Source of the DNA: Cyprinodon diabolis
Taxonomy: Eukaryota > Chordata > Actinopteri > Cyprinodontiformes > Cyprinodontidae
Direction: 5' to 3'
Assembly: GCA_030533445.1 (NCBI GenBank)
Contig: CM060064.1
Coordinates: 40,637,287-40,701,286 of the forward strand
DNA length: 64,000 bases
Positions 11,065-24,117 of the stretch are shown piece by piece (position 1 is the first letter of the stretch; the number at the start of each line of letters is the position of its first letter). The notes below the pieces were generated by a model. The model did no database searches. It was given only the letters and a program-made list of their open reading frames with translations, and was not told the origin of the DNA. Made by a program: the position numbers and the translations under genes.

Positions 11065-14000
11065 ATGGAAAATGTCATAAAGTTTATGATGCTTACAGGT
11101 TAGTGCTTCTCCCTTTTTTTATTCTTTTATTACGTTCTAACAATGTCATTTTCTCTAGAGGGTAAGTTTCTAATAGAAATCATTCAAGGACAATAATATT
11201 ACCAACTACTCATTGCTTCTATAGGACTGTGTTCTGTTTATCAGTGTGTGCATCAACACCAGTATGTCTTCCATGACACTCCAAAAACCTGGAATGAGGC
11301 ACAGAGCTTCTGCAGAGAAACATGCATCGACCTGGCCACCATGGAAGACATGGATGAAATACAGATGGCTCTTCAAACTGTTGCAGATAGATACACTGAT
11401 GCAGTCTGGATTGGGTTGCACAGAGGAAGTAAACTAAAGTGGCACTGGTCTATCGCAGAAAAAGATTTCTACAAAGATGGACAGAAGAATAACCTTAAAT
11501 GGGGCAACCAAGGTGGAGATAATTGTGCTGTTTTGCTTGATGGGGCACTTCATACATATGACTGCACTAGTAATAGACTTTCAGTCTGCTTTGACAGTAA
11601 GTAATTATTTAGAAAGTTGGTTCTATTAACATGTAACATTCCCATTTGAACCATAGTTGCTGTTCCTTTATAGTATTTTTTTAGGCTCTAATTTACTGTC
11701 CTCCTTTAATTCAATGTGTTTAGTAAGTTTTGTGTATTTCCTTATTATGATACCAATGTACTTCCTTCCATTAGTTTTGTTGACACTTTTAATTTGAACT
11801 AACGCATCCAACTTGAAATGGTTTTTATCACATTCATGACTTTGATATATACCTCTGATAAGAAAAACTCCTAACTAATCGTCACAATAGACAGTGACAA
11901 GAGCACCCAGGTGCGATGGTAGTGAATCATACAAATAAATAAAATAATGAATGACTTTAATTCAGAAAGACAGTAAAAAATAGGACATAAAAATACAAAT
12001 TTAACATTCATATCTAATATTTGTCGATATACGTAATTATTCCATGTATTATTAAATAATTATTTCTGAAAAGGGCTCACCTTCTGATAGTCAATATGGC
12101 GGCCTAGTGGTTAGGGCATAGAGCTTTGAATCCCGAGGTTTTGAGTTCGAGCCCCACCCCCACAGACTGCTACTCTGGGTCTCGGAGCAAGACCCTTAAC
12201 ACACGATTGCTCCCTGGGTGCTTCACAGTGGCAGCCCACTGCTCCCCAAGGGGATGGGTTAAATGGAGAGGTAAATTTCTCCAATGTGAGATCAATAAAG
12301 TTCAAATATAAAAAATATTATTTACCAACAAGCTGATAGATCCAAAAGAGATCATACTGGGAGGTTCTCCAGCTGCTGGTATTGACCACCTTTCTCATTC
12401 GGTGACTTTTGTCAAATAATCCATGCTGTTCTGAAGCGGAATGAGCATGTATTTAAAAAGCAGCAAGCACCCTTTTTAAAATATGAAATGGCTCAAATTG
12501 AAAGTTAGAAAATTACTAATGTTGGCATACATAAAAATATATACCCTCCCTCAGCATACATTCATAAGCAGTGTGGGAACTTTGCATTACTGCAACTGTG
12601 TTTCCATTAAAAACATGCTTAAAGTTGTCAATAATTTGCTAAATTCCAAAATTCAAACTTTTGCAATTGCAAGAGTGAACGTTTGTCTACGCGATACCTC
12701 TGAAAACAATGTGGCGGATGTAAACACATGAGACTTATTCATGGCTGTGTCCAACACCCGTCCTAAACCCTAATCCCTCAATCAGTATATAGAGCAAGGA
12801 TTATATAGTGGACTTTATAGTGCACTTGGTTAACTGCCCATACGGACAGATGACCACTACGTTTTGCTCTACCTTGGTCAAGGGACATCAGCTTCTCCCA
12901 TGGTGCCTGCGCCATCTTTGTTCTTTTTCACACCCAAAACAAATGCCAAGATACTTTTCGAGGAGAGTGCTTCTTGGATACATCTGCTCTTCTAGTGATC
13001 ATCGATGTACACTACTTTGAAACTGGAATTGTGCGAAATTTTGAGTGCACTGCTTTTTCATCCGCTAGGCATTTGAACGCTCATATACCATGACGTAAAC
13101 TCTGTATAGTGCTCTATATAGGGGTTAGGGTGGAGGTTTGGATCTATAGCTTGCGCCATAATCCTTAAACTACTTTCTCTTTTCTTCTTCGTCTTTTCAC
13201 AAGGCAGTAAGGTCTGGTTGCGGATCCCGTGACTAAATATAAGAACTTCGATACGACTGAAGAACACCCCATAGAAGCATGGAAAAACATTTTATCAACA
13301 AAATGGGAATTTTTTTCATTGCAGTGTTTCTATTTAACTAGTTTATTTTTGCAATTACAATTTGATGGTTAATTTAAATGCACCCATTGTGGATAGGTGT
13401 ACCTACTGGGCTTCTTAGATTATATAAGTGGATTTATAACAGCTCAAGTTTTTTATTTATTCAATATAACTAATATAACATTGGTTTAAGGATAAAATGT
13501 CAGAAATACTGAGTCTCTGAACGCTACTGTAACTCTATTAAAAATTACCAACTATTAATATTAATATACTTGTGGTGTATCATTTTCTTACCTTTATTTA
13601 AAAGTTACTTAGCCATTTAAAATCTATAGTACTGTTCATGGCATACCTGTGATTTTTTGAAAATTACATTTTAAATCAATTACATTCAGGTCAAAACTTT
13701 AAAGCAATATGTCATTCTGCTTCTGATAGTTTGACTTTTAAAAAGAACCTGTTTTATACACTGGCATAAACTGATGCTTCTACAGCAGCCCTGATTCAAT
13801 GCATAGCAATGGCTCCTGTCAAGTGTCCTATAATTTCATGGCTTCCTACACTTGAAAAGGAGGACTTGAAGACATCAGGAATTCACTCAGTCTTTTTATT
13901 TTCACCAATGAGTGAGAACCAATAAACAGATCAGAGCAGAGCAGGTGAAAAACCTACAAAACACATACAAAATACTTTAACATACATTTTAGACATTTGG

Positions 14001-17000
14001 TTCAAAGTTAATAATTATCTTAATGACTAATTCAATTTTTAATCTTAAACATACATTTCTTTTATGATTTTAACCATAAATTCAAGTGTTAAATTATTCA
14101 ATTCCATATCTGGTTGAATTTGAACCAAACAAAACCAAACATTTTAGAATTAAATTTTTTTTCCTTTTTCTTAGGACATATGTTTTTACATTAGAATTCT
14201 TAAGATACATTTAGTGGAACCAAACTGAAAAACTAGCATTGCAAACTTTTACTTCAATAAATTCTGCATTTAATTTCTCTAATCTGAAACTACAGTTAAA
14301 TTGCAATCAATTGAGCCCAGTTAATGGCTTACCGGTAGTTAGTGATGGGTCGGGCAACACCGATGCGTTGGCGCATGTGTCGGTCTCATAGAGCGAAACC
14401 TGTGTCGACGTGTGTATCGCTACGGAAAAGTCACGTGACCGAAACAGTTCCTGTATCGGTCACGTGACCGATATTTCGAACTGATTGACAAGCCTTTATA
14501 ACGAAGCGCATCTGCCAAAACAATCTTGCGTGTTTTGCGAATATAAAATTTGTCAAAAATTATGGAGCTTCCTCAAGCAAAAAGAAAGGTTTCTGCTGTG
14601 TGGAACCACTTTGATGTCATTTCGGAAAATAAGGTATTTGTTTTAATTTCCTTGTTTCATCCTGTTCCTCTCAGAGTTTCCACTTGATTTTCTGAGTAGA
14701 AATTCATTTCAAAGTGACCTTTAGTTTACTGTTCGTGTTATTTTCTGCAGGTTAAATGTCGCAATTGCTCAACAGAGCTTGCATATTTAAATAACAGCAC
14801 CTCCTCAATGCTGAGGCATTATAGGGCCAAGCATGAGAGTGAAATCCATGATACACCCATTATGAACTCAGGTATACAGGTATTTGACAACTTACTGACT
14901 TTGTTTTATTGATAATTCTGAATAATTTACATTCTCTCATTTTTAACCATCAAGCTTCCAGGAAGCAGATGCTTGATGAGGCTGTGCTTAATTTCATTGT
15001 AAAGGACTGCCAGCCCCTCGCTGTTGTGGAGAATGAAGGGTTCAGGGAGCTGGTTCAGCTCCTTGAGCCCTCATATGTTTTGCCAACCAGAAAGGTTTGT
15101 GTGGAAATTATCTAAAATGGTAGTTTATTCATCAAATTTATTTTAAATATATTGATTTTCTTCTGGTTTGACTTGGTGTGGTTTTCAGACCATCAAACAA
15201 CTGTTGGCCAAAAAGTACGAGGAGGAACAGGAACGAGTGTAAATGGAAGTACAGCAGGCTGCGGACAGAATGTGCCTCAATAGTTGGAAGCTCAAATGAG
15301 CCCCAGCCGGGAACATCTTCACAACAGCCCCCACTTCAGGCATGATATTGAGCATCATTTCTTTGTTGATTGTAAATCATGTACTAAAATACTTTTTTTT
15401 TATTTATTTTCTTTAAGATGACCTTTGGGAACATTTTGATCTCGAAGTGAGGAGGCAGACCAAAAGTGCCACAGCTGATGCCATCCTTGAGGTGCAGAGA
15501 TACATGGTAGAGGGCAATATTGCGAGGTCCCAGGATCCTCTTGTATATTGGAAAAACCAAAGGACGGTTTATCCAAACCTCTTCTGCCTGGCCTTAAAAT
15601 TTTCGTGCACTCCAGCTTCATCTGTGCCGTGTGAGCGGGTGTTTTCCACAGCTGGAGAACTAATATCAAAAAAGCGCAACAGACTGAATTTCAAAACGTT
15701 GCAACAACTTATTTTTTGAATAAAAAATTGTAAAAAAAATACCAGTGAACAAGCATCTTCATTTACTACATGTTTACTTAGAGATTATTACATTATGATG
15801 CGGGTTCTCATTATTCATTGACTGTGTCTAAAATAGCAAATATGTTTTAATAATAATACAATGCATCATACAATGAATTGCATCATATTAGTGTATATAA
15901 TAGGTCATCAAATCAGTGTCAGTTGACTGTCAACTAGGTTGCCTGTAGGGATTTTTAATGTCCAGCAGGTGTCAGTATTCAGTGACACAGTATCGACACA
16001 GTATCAATACAGTTTGGTAATGTGTCGAAACGTTTCATGACGCCTCATCAACCCATCACTACCGGTAGTCCTTTTAAGTCTTTTCCATGAAATGCTGCTT
16101 TGGAGGCTGAGTTTGCCTTCCTCAGCTCTGTTGCAAAACCAGTAATGCTGTTTGTGGATTCCTTATTACCTGAGTTGAGGGTGCTGCTGATTGGGCCAGA
16201 TTTCTTTCACCTGCTGAGAAGTGCTGCAGAGGGGCACACTGAAATGTGTGTGTGTATGTGCACACACAAATGTCTGTTCATGCACCCTTATCTGAAGTAA
16301 TGAGCAGATCTGCGCAACAGCTCCTGTGTATCACGCTGATGTCCTGTCCAGTAATACCTATACTGTATGTATCAATTAATTATGGTATAGCTGGGTGAAC
16401 TAAATATTGCAAGCTGAACAAAAACTAGGATATGCCTCCCTTCTTGGTGCTTGCCCGCTATTTCTTTTGTTTTAAGAAATAAAGGGTCAAATTTCACTTT
16501 TCAGGAAGAAAACAAGGAGCAGCTCAGTACGTCCTCATTCCAAAGCAGATGACTTGGACCGCTAGTCGAGATTTTTGCAGAAAAAACTACACAGACCTGG
16601 TCAGCCTGAGGAATGACACAGAATACCAGACAGTCCAGAATGTTGCCAATGGGAAAATAGTATTTGTTGGTCTCTTCAGAGATCCCTGGGAGTGGTCAGA
16701 CCTGACCGACTCCTCACTGAGGTACTGGAGAGAATCTCAGCTGATGAATACACAAGATTCTGAATCCTGTGTCGCTATGATGAAGACTGAATCTGGCAAA
16801 TGGGGAGACAAGAAATGCACAGAAGAGCATCCTTTCCTCTGCAAATGCAGTAAGTAAAACACACATTAAATACAAAACTATGGAAGAATATGACAAATGA
16901 ATAAGGGGTATTACAAATGATTTGGCGTTATTTTGCTTTTTAACAGAAACCAAACTACAGTTTGCAAAACTGAGGATCAGCTTGCAGCACTCAACCTTGG

Positions 17001-17225
17001 GTTTAAATGACGCTATGGTGCAAAAGAACATCTTAGAGAAAGTTAGTGTCTCAGATGTTTATGTGTCAAGCATAAGTCAATTTTATTTAAGCATAAACTA
17101 TATGTGAACGTATTTTTAAAAAAAAGTTATTTTGGTGTTCTTTACCCCAGATGAAGCAAAAGCTGAGTGCAAACATAAATGGTATCATCCGTCTTTCCTG
17201 GAAAGGTCTGAGGAAATTTCATTAA
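11065..17225 (+). CDS. Secreted tandem C-type lectin-like protein (two CTLDs), gene 1
   Basis: Five exons with GT-AG introns: 11065-11098, 11225-11596, 16505-16849, 16947-17041, 17151-17225; 921 nt, 306 residues. Exon 1 encodes a short hydrophobic start (MENVIKFMMLTG), probably a signal peptide. Exon 2 is CTLD1, with WNEAQSFC, the WIGL core motif and final Cys pairs. Exon 3 is CTLD2 (WTASRDFC, VGLFRD, PFLCKC). Exons 4-5 encode a basic helical tail (KLQFAKLRISLQ...ILEKMKQKL...LSWKGLRKFH) resembling the tail of fish tandem C-type lectins. Neither domain has a clear EPN/QPD motif. CTLD2 has KWGDKKC where WND is usual, and CTLD1 lacks it, so calcium-dependent sugar binding is doubtful. Intron 2 is swollen to 4.9 kb by a SINE, a MITE and a hAT element. 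Gene 2 at 21465 is a paralogue. Confidence 0.85.
12090..12310 (+). repeat. tRNA-derived SINE in intron 2 of C-type lectin gene 1
   Basis: The head has a pol III A-box-like CCTAGTGGTTAGGGC and a B box GAGTTCGAGCCCC. The body has the GCAAGACCCTTAAC and CCCACTGCTCCCCAAGGGGA segments and the tail is GATCAATAAAGTTC. The same family occurs on the minus strand at 44275-45120 and 61535-61750. Confidence 0.75.
12742..13165. mobile_element. MITE-like non-autonomous DNA transposon
   Basis: The left end has CATGGCTGTGTCC ... CGTCCTAAACCC. The right end has GGGTTAGGGTGGAGGTTTGG ... CTATAGC, an imperfect inverted copy. TATAGTGCACTTGG and GTATAGTGCTCTATATAGGG lie just inside the two ends. This is a known style of fish MITE. 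No coding capacity. Confidence 0.45.
14562..15242 (+). pseudogene. hAT transposase N-terminal part: BED zinc finger and flanking exons
   Basis: Reads as spliced exons 14562-14633, 14751-14871, 14955-15094 and 15189-15242. The first two encode a BED finger: VWNHFDV near residue 14, then CRNC, then HYRAKHE, giving the C2H2 zinc set. Exon 3 encodes MLDEAVLNFIVKDCQPL...GFRELVQLLEPSY, typical of the segment after the BED finger in hAT transposases. A TAA at 15240-15242 ends the frame where related proteins continue. The RNase H-like core that should follow is missing. Confidence 0.75.
15418..15719 (+). pseudogene. hAT transposase C-terminal dimerisation domain
   Basis: An exon after a CTTTAAG acceptor encodes DLWEHFDLEV ... 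DPLVYWKNQRTVYPNL ... SSVPCERVFSTAGEL ... KKRNRL, the conserved hAT family dimerisation region, ending in TGA at 15717. It is in the same element as the BED exons. The catalytic core is deleted between about 15275 and 15320, leaving a short Pro/Gln-rich linker. Confidence 0.82.
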
Positions 17226-18244
17226 GGACCTAAAGGAAGACGGTCTATGAGAGGAATACAGAAGACTGCCAAGATTCTGTCATCATAAAAACACACTAAC
17301 TTGTTTGCTGTGGTTAAAAAGCCTGATTAACTAAGAATAGCCCTGTTAGGAGTTAATGTAACATTTATCTTTACTAAATCTGTCTGTTGGAGCTAAAAAG
17401 ATTTTTAATGGCTCATTTTTAGCAGTTCATTTTTTTTAGAAATAACATGCTTTCCTACTCAATCTCATTTGTATGTAAATATGTGCAACCTACGATAAAA
17501 AGGATTTAGTCATCATAATATACAACTCTACATTATGCATGCATAATGGCTCTCATTAATTGTTTAAATAACACCGCAGTCATCTTGGACTTAGAGGAAG
17601 GGAGTTGTGATAATCTTGCATCACTCTTTTTATTTGCTAACAATCTTCCAATTTATTTTTCAAGTTAGGAACTTAGAAAGCTCTGCTTCAAGCACTATAA
17701 AGCTTTAGTCTGTTTTGATAGGACTATTTTTATTGACGATGTATGAGTCTGTTAAACCTTAATAATATCTGCCTGTTATAAAAACAAAGATTTGGGAACA
17801 GAATAAGAGCAGTGTACTTAATTGTAGAACATAGTGCAGTGTACTTAATTGTAGAACATAGTGCAATATTTTTATATGGCTGGAGCCATGGATGTCTCAT
17901 CATTTACAACTGTGTATGATGTATCAACGTGAGGATATGTTAGACTGAAGTTGTATAAAATTTGGGATTCAGGACCAACTTCATAAAGAAGCGAGCCTGG
18001 TCATTAAGCGCTGCTAACTGTAACACTAAGCAATTTCTCTGTCTGAATAAGATTGCAATTTCTATCAAAATCTGTTGTAATTTCTCATGGTTATTTAATA
18101 CATATACATTATGAAGTGTGATTCAAAGAGTTTGTCCAGAGTGATTTCTTCTCAGGAAAGAGTTGGGGAGAGAAAGCTTCAAGGTGTAAATGCAGAGGTT
18201 TCCATTACAGTTTATTTATTTTTGTGACACAACACAACAGCAAA
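17226..18244. other. 3' flank of C-type lectin gene 1
   Basis: Probably holds the 3' UTR of gene 1. I see no clear AATAAA close to the stop. A perfect tandem duplication of a 27 bp unit (GTGCAGTGTACTTAATTGTA plus 7 more) lies at about 17807-17860. Nothing else recognised. Confidence 0.5.
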
Positions 18245-18900
18245 GGCTGCAACTCCAGAGGCCTGTACCACTGAGCAGGATTACTGGGTTAGAGAGAGAA
18301 CTTCAGGTTTAACCCTGACTTTCCGGTACCTCAAAGCTGGATTCATTCTTAGCGAGTCGCCATGGCAACGTACTCTGAACGGCAAACCTGCTCCGGGGCA
18401 GGCTAGCTTTCAGGATATATCTGAATCTTAGAAAACGCTCCACTCAACAGCCAATCAGCTGTTCAGGGAAAAATGGCATACCCTTTAATTGAAGACCCGA
18501 TTTATTTCAGAGCCCAGTAACAATTCTGTAATTATTTCCTCCTCTATAATGTCCTTATACACCAGTGGCATTCACTTGTTTCTTGTATTACTGATATAAT
18601 GAGTTAAATAAAAAGGAAATAAAAATCAGAGTCCAAATTGTGAGAAGATTCTTTGGATTATGATGACAATTACTTATATGAGCAATTCAGGTTTTCATGG
18701 TCCGGACTGGCATATGTATGCCAGATCCTAGAAGAGGGTGTTGCCTGTGCTATCCGCAGGAGTGTGGCTCTCACTGTATCACAGACTGTATGTATGACCA
18801 TGCATAGACATCTAGGGGCCTTTATTACGAAGTGAGCTCAACATATCAGGATTCCTCCCAGCCTATCCAGTTTAACCAATCCATAACAATGGCAATCAGG
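18245..18900 (+). mobile_element. PIF/Harbinger-derived remnant
   Basis: The left part (GAGGCCTGTACCACTGAGCA, then CAGGATTACTGGGTTA) resembles Harbinger termini of fish, and a GGGGCCTTTATTACGAAGTG copy follows near 18814. Between them 18653-18800 encodes NYLYEQFRFSWSGLAYVCQIL...RRSVALTVSQTVCM, like the N-terminal region of HARBI1-type transposases. Only this fragment remains, and upstream and downstream frames are broken. Confidence 0.5.
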
Positions 18901-21455
18901 ATCAGCAATTTACAATTCAAATTTTAAATTTTCTGAAAATTGAGAAACTTATGTTAGATGCCTGTTAACGGAATTACTGAAGAGCCCATTATCTTAAAAT
19001 ACTTGGAGTTTTGGCCTATTAATTCTGATATTACTGGTGTCACCCAGTCCAGTTTTTCTCAACAGTACAAACATTTTTAGCCCAGCAGTAAAATTTTCTG
19101 AGACTGACACTTAGGTTTTCTGATGACCATTTCAAAGCATTTGCTTGTTCTGTGTGTCTGTAAGCCAGACTGGAAGTCATTTGAAAGAATCATTAGGGTT
19201 CCATTTGGAAGACTCATTAGTGTGTAAGCCTTAACTTCCTCGCTTGTCTCTTGAGTTATTGCTTAAAATTTCCATGAAATGTTCTGTGCTTTATATGACA
19301 TTTACAATGTTGAATACACTATCTCTTCCTAAAAAAAATAACACCTGCAAAACAACAGAATTAGGCTACAACCCCCATTTTTATACTCCAGGGGATCTTT
19401 CTATACTGCCAAGTTCTTGGTCATTGTTGTCAAACTCCACTAATGATTTATTTCTTCTCACGACCAAAGTACTTTCCAATTTTGTTTACACTTGCTTATA
19501 ATTATACTAACTGATGAATATGGCATCTTCAATCATCTGAAAATTTAACCCAAGCCATTTTGAAATATAAAGATGAAGATTTCTGTTCATCTTTCTAAGA
19601 TGTCACATAAGAAGGAAGCTTTTTTGAGATACTATCTTATAGCAGGGGTCTTAAATTTTTCAGACCAAAAGCTGCAAATTGATGGAGAGGTGGTCTGGAA
19701 GTTTTTAACAGCTGAAAGGTGCTGACAAAAGTATACTAACATCAGACACGAGGTTTAGGTGGTGATGGTAAGGGTTTAACCTGTTAACTGCAGAAGGTTT
19801 TAGAAAATATATAGTACCATAAATAAAAAATAAGTCCACGGTTATCAGGTCATACAAGTGAAAAGGTAACAAATAAAGGTATATTTATATTTTTCCTTAC
19901 TTTAGGTTCCACTTTACACTATGATCTTAATTCAAGAAATCTTGTCAAGAGAAAATATGGACAGATCTTTTTATTTGTGTTGAGTACCTTTTTTTCCACA
20001 GTATTAGTGTTTTATCTTCCTGCAGACACACCTTTTTTTAACTGTGTAAGAACAACATTATGTATGTTACTTTGCTATAAAATCTCAGTATCTCATCTAG
20101 GAAATACAAATGTTGGTCATCCTAAATGACCTCAGACAGCATTTGTTTAATCTGATATAAAACCAGTGAGGGATGGACTGTAAATGCTTGGTCTTACCTG
20201 TAGTTTTCATACTATTTTACATAAAAAGCAAGACTATTCATATAAGAAGAGACTCTTACTGAGCACCCACTACACACAGATTAAATACACTTACATGGGA
20301 GTACTGCTAAAGATAACATAACAGTCATTCAAAAGTTAATATTGAGTTGTTGGTAAACGTTGAACTTGGAATAAATCAGGTAAGAGTCTTTCTAAATCTT
20401 AAATTTGATCATTATGATTTTCCAATAATCCAAAGATAATCCAAACATATTTTTTTCTTTTAGAATTTTCGGAATATGCAGTGTTAGATGTGCTCAAATA
20501 TATGACGTTTTGCAAGTGTATGCCTACATTGTTTCCCATATTGTATACTTTTACAAAACTCTAAACTTTAAAACTTCTTGTAATTAATGACTGATAAATT
20601 ATAAACTTTAGATTGTTAAAAAAGAACATATCTGAAACAGAAACTTCTCTAAGTCAGTGGTTCTTTTGTTTTGGAGCTTAACATGTTTTAGAGTGGAGAA
20701 CATGTTAATATACACTGCAGTGTATAATCACGTTTTACTAATGAGGTAATTTATTCATCTTCATTTGCTTTTCACTTCTGCACACGAATAATTGACTTCG
20801 GCATCCCTATCAAGATATCAGGGACAGGCGAGTTGATGTCAGCCGTTCTAAAGATGACATATACCGTCACGAAAAGCTTTTTTTAAAGCTATTCTCTGAT
20901 AGCAGTAGTTGGGAGAGTGTGAGGATTACACTCAATGAGGTTCAAATCCAATTCAGAATGAAATGGAAACATTAAAGTTTGATTTTGGACAAGTGTAATA
21001 ATACCTTCCTTTCAGATTTAGTGCAGTAGTTCAAGGTGGACAAACCCTATGGAATAAACGTAGATATCTCTGTGTACATTTGTTACTTTTCCCTCCAAGC
21101 CTTGCTCATTATTGATAGAGACAGACCTGCTTTGGATAATGTTTACAATAAAACAGTTAATGAAGATATCAATATTCATTCTCATTTCCAATTTGTACTT
21201 TTCATTCTTCATTTTGTGTTATTTTTTCTTGGTTTATTGTTTATTAAAATGGCAAAACTATGAAAATCAGGAAAAAGTTATGCAATAGATAACTAGTTAT
21301 ACTATAATCATTCAGTAATATGATTGCAAAAATAAATATTTCACACTCTAATTAATTTCTTTTTTCTTAAGTATTTAATTAGGTTTCAGGAATTGGGGGA
21401 CAGATATACCCTTCAGCTAAAGTTAATCCCAGTTTTCTTTCTTCCCATTCATTTC
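18901..21455. other. 5' flank of C-type lectin gene 2
   Basis: AT-rich. Parts of 20190-20460 resemble 8690-8990, the region before gene 1, consistent with a tandem duplication that included upstream DNA. No exon or RNA gene recognised. Confidence 0.45.
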
Positions 21456-21464
21456 ATGGAAGCC

Positions 21465-22978
21465 ATGGGAAACGTCATAAAGTTACTGATATTAACAGGT
21501 CAGTTTCTCCAAACTTGTACTTCTGAAACTTCTAATTTTCTCATATTCTACTAACAAGACAAAACCACTATCATCTTCAAAGAAAAATAACTTAACAACT
21601 AATTATGAATTATCTGTACTCTTCTTACTTCTCTTCTACAGGACTGTGTTCTGCTTCTCTATGTCTGTATCAGCACCAATATGTCTTACAAAACACTCCA
21701 AAAACGTGGAATTAGGCACAGAGTTTCTGCAGAGAAACATGCATTGACCTGGCCACCATGGAAGATATGGAGGAGATGAAAATGGCTCTTCAAACTGTTA
21801 CAGACAACTATGATGATGCAGTCTGGATTGGGCTGCACAAAGGAAATAATCCAAAGTGGCACTGGTCTCTAGTAGACCAAAGTTTCTACAAGGATGGAGA
21901 GAAAAATAACCTTAAATGGGGCAACCAAGGTGGAGAAAACTGTGTTGTTTTGAGTAATGGACAACTTTCTACAATGTCCTGTGCTGTCAGCAGTCATTCC
22001 ATCTGCTTTGATAGTAAGCAATCCTTTTAAAAATTTCCCATCATGGACAGACTGATTTGAAAACTGTTTAAAAGCAATTTGTTGTATATTTGTGTGGATG
22101 AAATATTCCACACTGAACAAAAATACTGATGTCACAGGCAAAATGGTACATTATCTTGTATTTCTTTTAAGAAACTGAATTTTAATACAATTAAATTTTT
22201 CAGAAACAAAACAAGGAGCAGCTCAGTACGTCCTCATTCCAGAACAGATGACTTGGACCGCTAGTCAAGATTTTTGCAGAAAAACATACACAGACCTGGT
22301 CAGCCTGAGGAATGAGAATGAATACCAGACAGTCCAGAATGTTGCCAATGGGAAGACAGTATATGTTGGTCTCTTCAGAGATCCCTGGGAGTGGTCAGAC
22401 CTGAGCGACTCCTCAATGAGGTACTGGAGAGAATCTCAGCTGATGAATACAAAAAATTCGGAATCCTGTGTCGCTATGATGAAGACTGAATCTGGTAAAT
22501 GGGGAGACAGGAAATGCACAGAAGAGCATCCTTTCCTCTGCAAATGCAGTAAGTAAAACATTCATTAAATGCCAAATTTATATGAAAGAAAATGCCACAC
22601 AAATAAACAAGTGATTTGACTTTTTTCTACCTTCTAGCAAAAAACAAACTGCAGTTCATAAAACTGAGGATCAGCTTCCAGCACTCAACTTTGGATTTAA
22701 ATGACCCCACAATTCAAAGAAGCATGTTGGAGAAAGTCAGTTTTCCAGCCGTTTATGTGATAAGTGAAGGTCATTTTGTTTCAGCATAATATATGTGTAT
22801 GCATTGGTAAAGAAAAAAAATCAGCTTTTTTTTTTCTCTATCTTTACCCCAGATGGAGCAAAAGCTGAATGCAAGTATAAAGGGTATCACCCTTCTTTCA
22901 TGGAAGAAGCTCTCTGATGAAAGAGGTTTAATCAAGGGAGACAAGGAAAACATCCCAGGAGAGAAATACAGAGGATAA
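21465..22978 (+). pseudogene. Tandem C-type lectin-like gene 2 with premature TAG
   Basis: A paralogue of gene 1 with the same five-exon layout: 21465-21498, 21642-22013, 22204-22548, 22638-22735, 22853-22978. Exons 1-3 have exactly the gene 1 lengths (34, 372, 345), all splice sites look good, and the total frame is 975 nt. In CTLD1 codon 36 is TAG (21713-21715) where gene 1 has GAG, which would truncate the protein to 35 residues. Everything downstream is open, including CTLD2 (about 11 differences from gene 1 over 102 residues) and a longer tail ending GEKYRG. An ATG nine bases upstream (21456) is also in frame. The gene is either newly inactivated, polymorphic, or affected by one base error. 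AATAAA at 23713-23718 could serve polyadenylation. Confidence 0.8.
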
Positions 22979-24117
22979 CTAAGATTCTATCTTGAAGTTG
23001 TAGAAGGCTGTAATCCAGTTTAATAGAAGAAAAGAAAGCTGTTAGTTGTTGTTAAGATTTCCACTTATAATGAAGGACGCTATGTGATGATTATCTTTAG
23101 TATTTGTATGCAGGTAGTTTAACAAAGACTTTTCATGGCTCATTGGTCTTAGTAATTCCAGGAATCCTAGCATCTTCTGTGAATATGAACTGCTTTCATG
23201 CCGATAATCTCATCTGTCATTTGATTTTGAGCCGCTGTTTAGAAATAGACGTAAGATGTGAACTCTGAACACAGATTGGATCTCAAACTGTGGCATTTTT
23301 TCACTGGAGTGTCTTAAAACTTTGGGGTCAAGCCTTTTTGAAGTAAAAATAAAAGAAATTAGCAGTGATAGAAAGCTAATCAGTCTAACAACACAAAAAT
23401 ATGTACTTAAATTGTATTTCCATTTTAATAACAATATTACTCACAGATACTTTGGTGAATAGCATAATAATAGCAACATTTAATTGATTTGATGGTGTTG
23501 TGACCACATTTTTTTCTGCAAGAATTTTTATTCACATAAATAACCAGTAATATATGCCTTTTTCTGACTCTTTTTTTGTATATCTACAATTTTTTTTTCA
23601 TTATTTTAACATTTCTTTCTATGTGCAAACTGATCTTCATAACAGTATATCTATTTGCTTTTCCTTTGTTTAATATATATATGTCTTTCTTTGATTTTCG
23701 CTTGGACATCCAAATAAAGATTATAATAACTCATTAGATTTGGTTTAATATTCTCCAATAATAAAGATCTTGATAATTTTTAATCTTTAAAATAACAGAA
23801 AATCTTTTTTTTTTCAGAACTGTAACTATATATTATGTGTAAAAACGTATGATTTCTTGATAGGAAACCATACACTACGACATGTTCTTTACTTCTAAAA
23901 GAGAACTAAACATGATGGCTGAGATAGATTAATAAACAATTTTTAGCCGAGTAAGACCAGGTTGTTCAGATATGACATCCTAACTCTCTATGTTTATATT
24001 AATAGACTAAAATGTATTCTTTTTTTTTCTTACTTTGTTTGATTTTGCTGGTTATCTTTTAAAATCAGACCCAGCTTTGATAAAAGACTCCCCAAAATGT
24101 GTAAATGGTAAATCAGT
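22979..24117. other. Intergenic between C-type and F-type lectin clusters
   Basis: AT-rich, with AATAAA at 23713. The part 24020-24117 aligns with 38560-38640 downstream of F-type lectin gene B, marking the outer edge of the A/B duplication. No gene recognised. Confidence 0.5.

Larger units (their letters stand above)
14340..16061 (+). mobile_element. hAT element, internally deleted, 8 bp duplication CCGGTAGT
   Basis: The termini are TAGTGATGGGT and its inverse ACCCATCACTA, flanked exactly by CCGGTAGT (14332-14339 and 16062-16069), the 8 bp duplication expected of hAT. The 1722 bp element retains the 5' exons and 3' exon of a transposase but not the catalytic core, so it cannot move itself. 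It sits in intron 2 of C-type lectin gene 1 in the sense orientation. Confidence 0.92.

Noticed and set aside
21713..21715. Readthrough or recoding of TAG in C-type lectin gene 2
   Set aside because: No supporting structure seen and gene 1 has a plain GAG; simple nonsense change is more likely.
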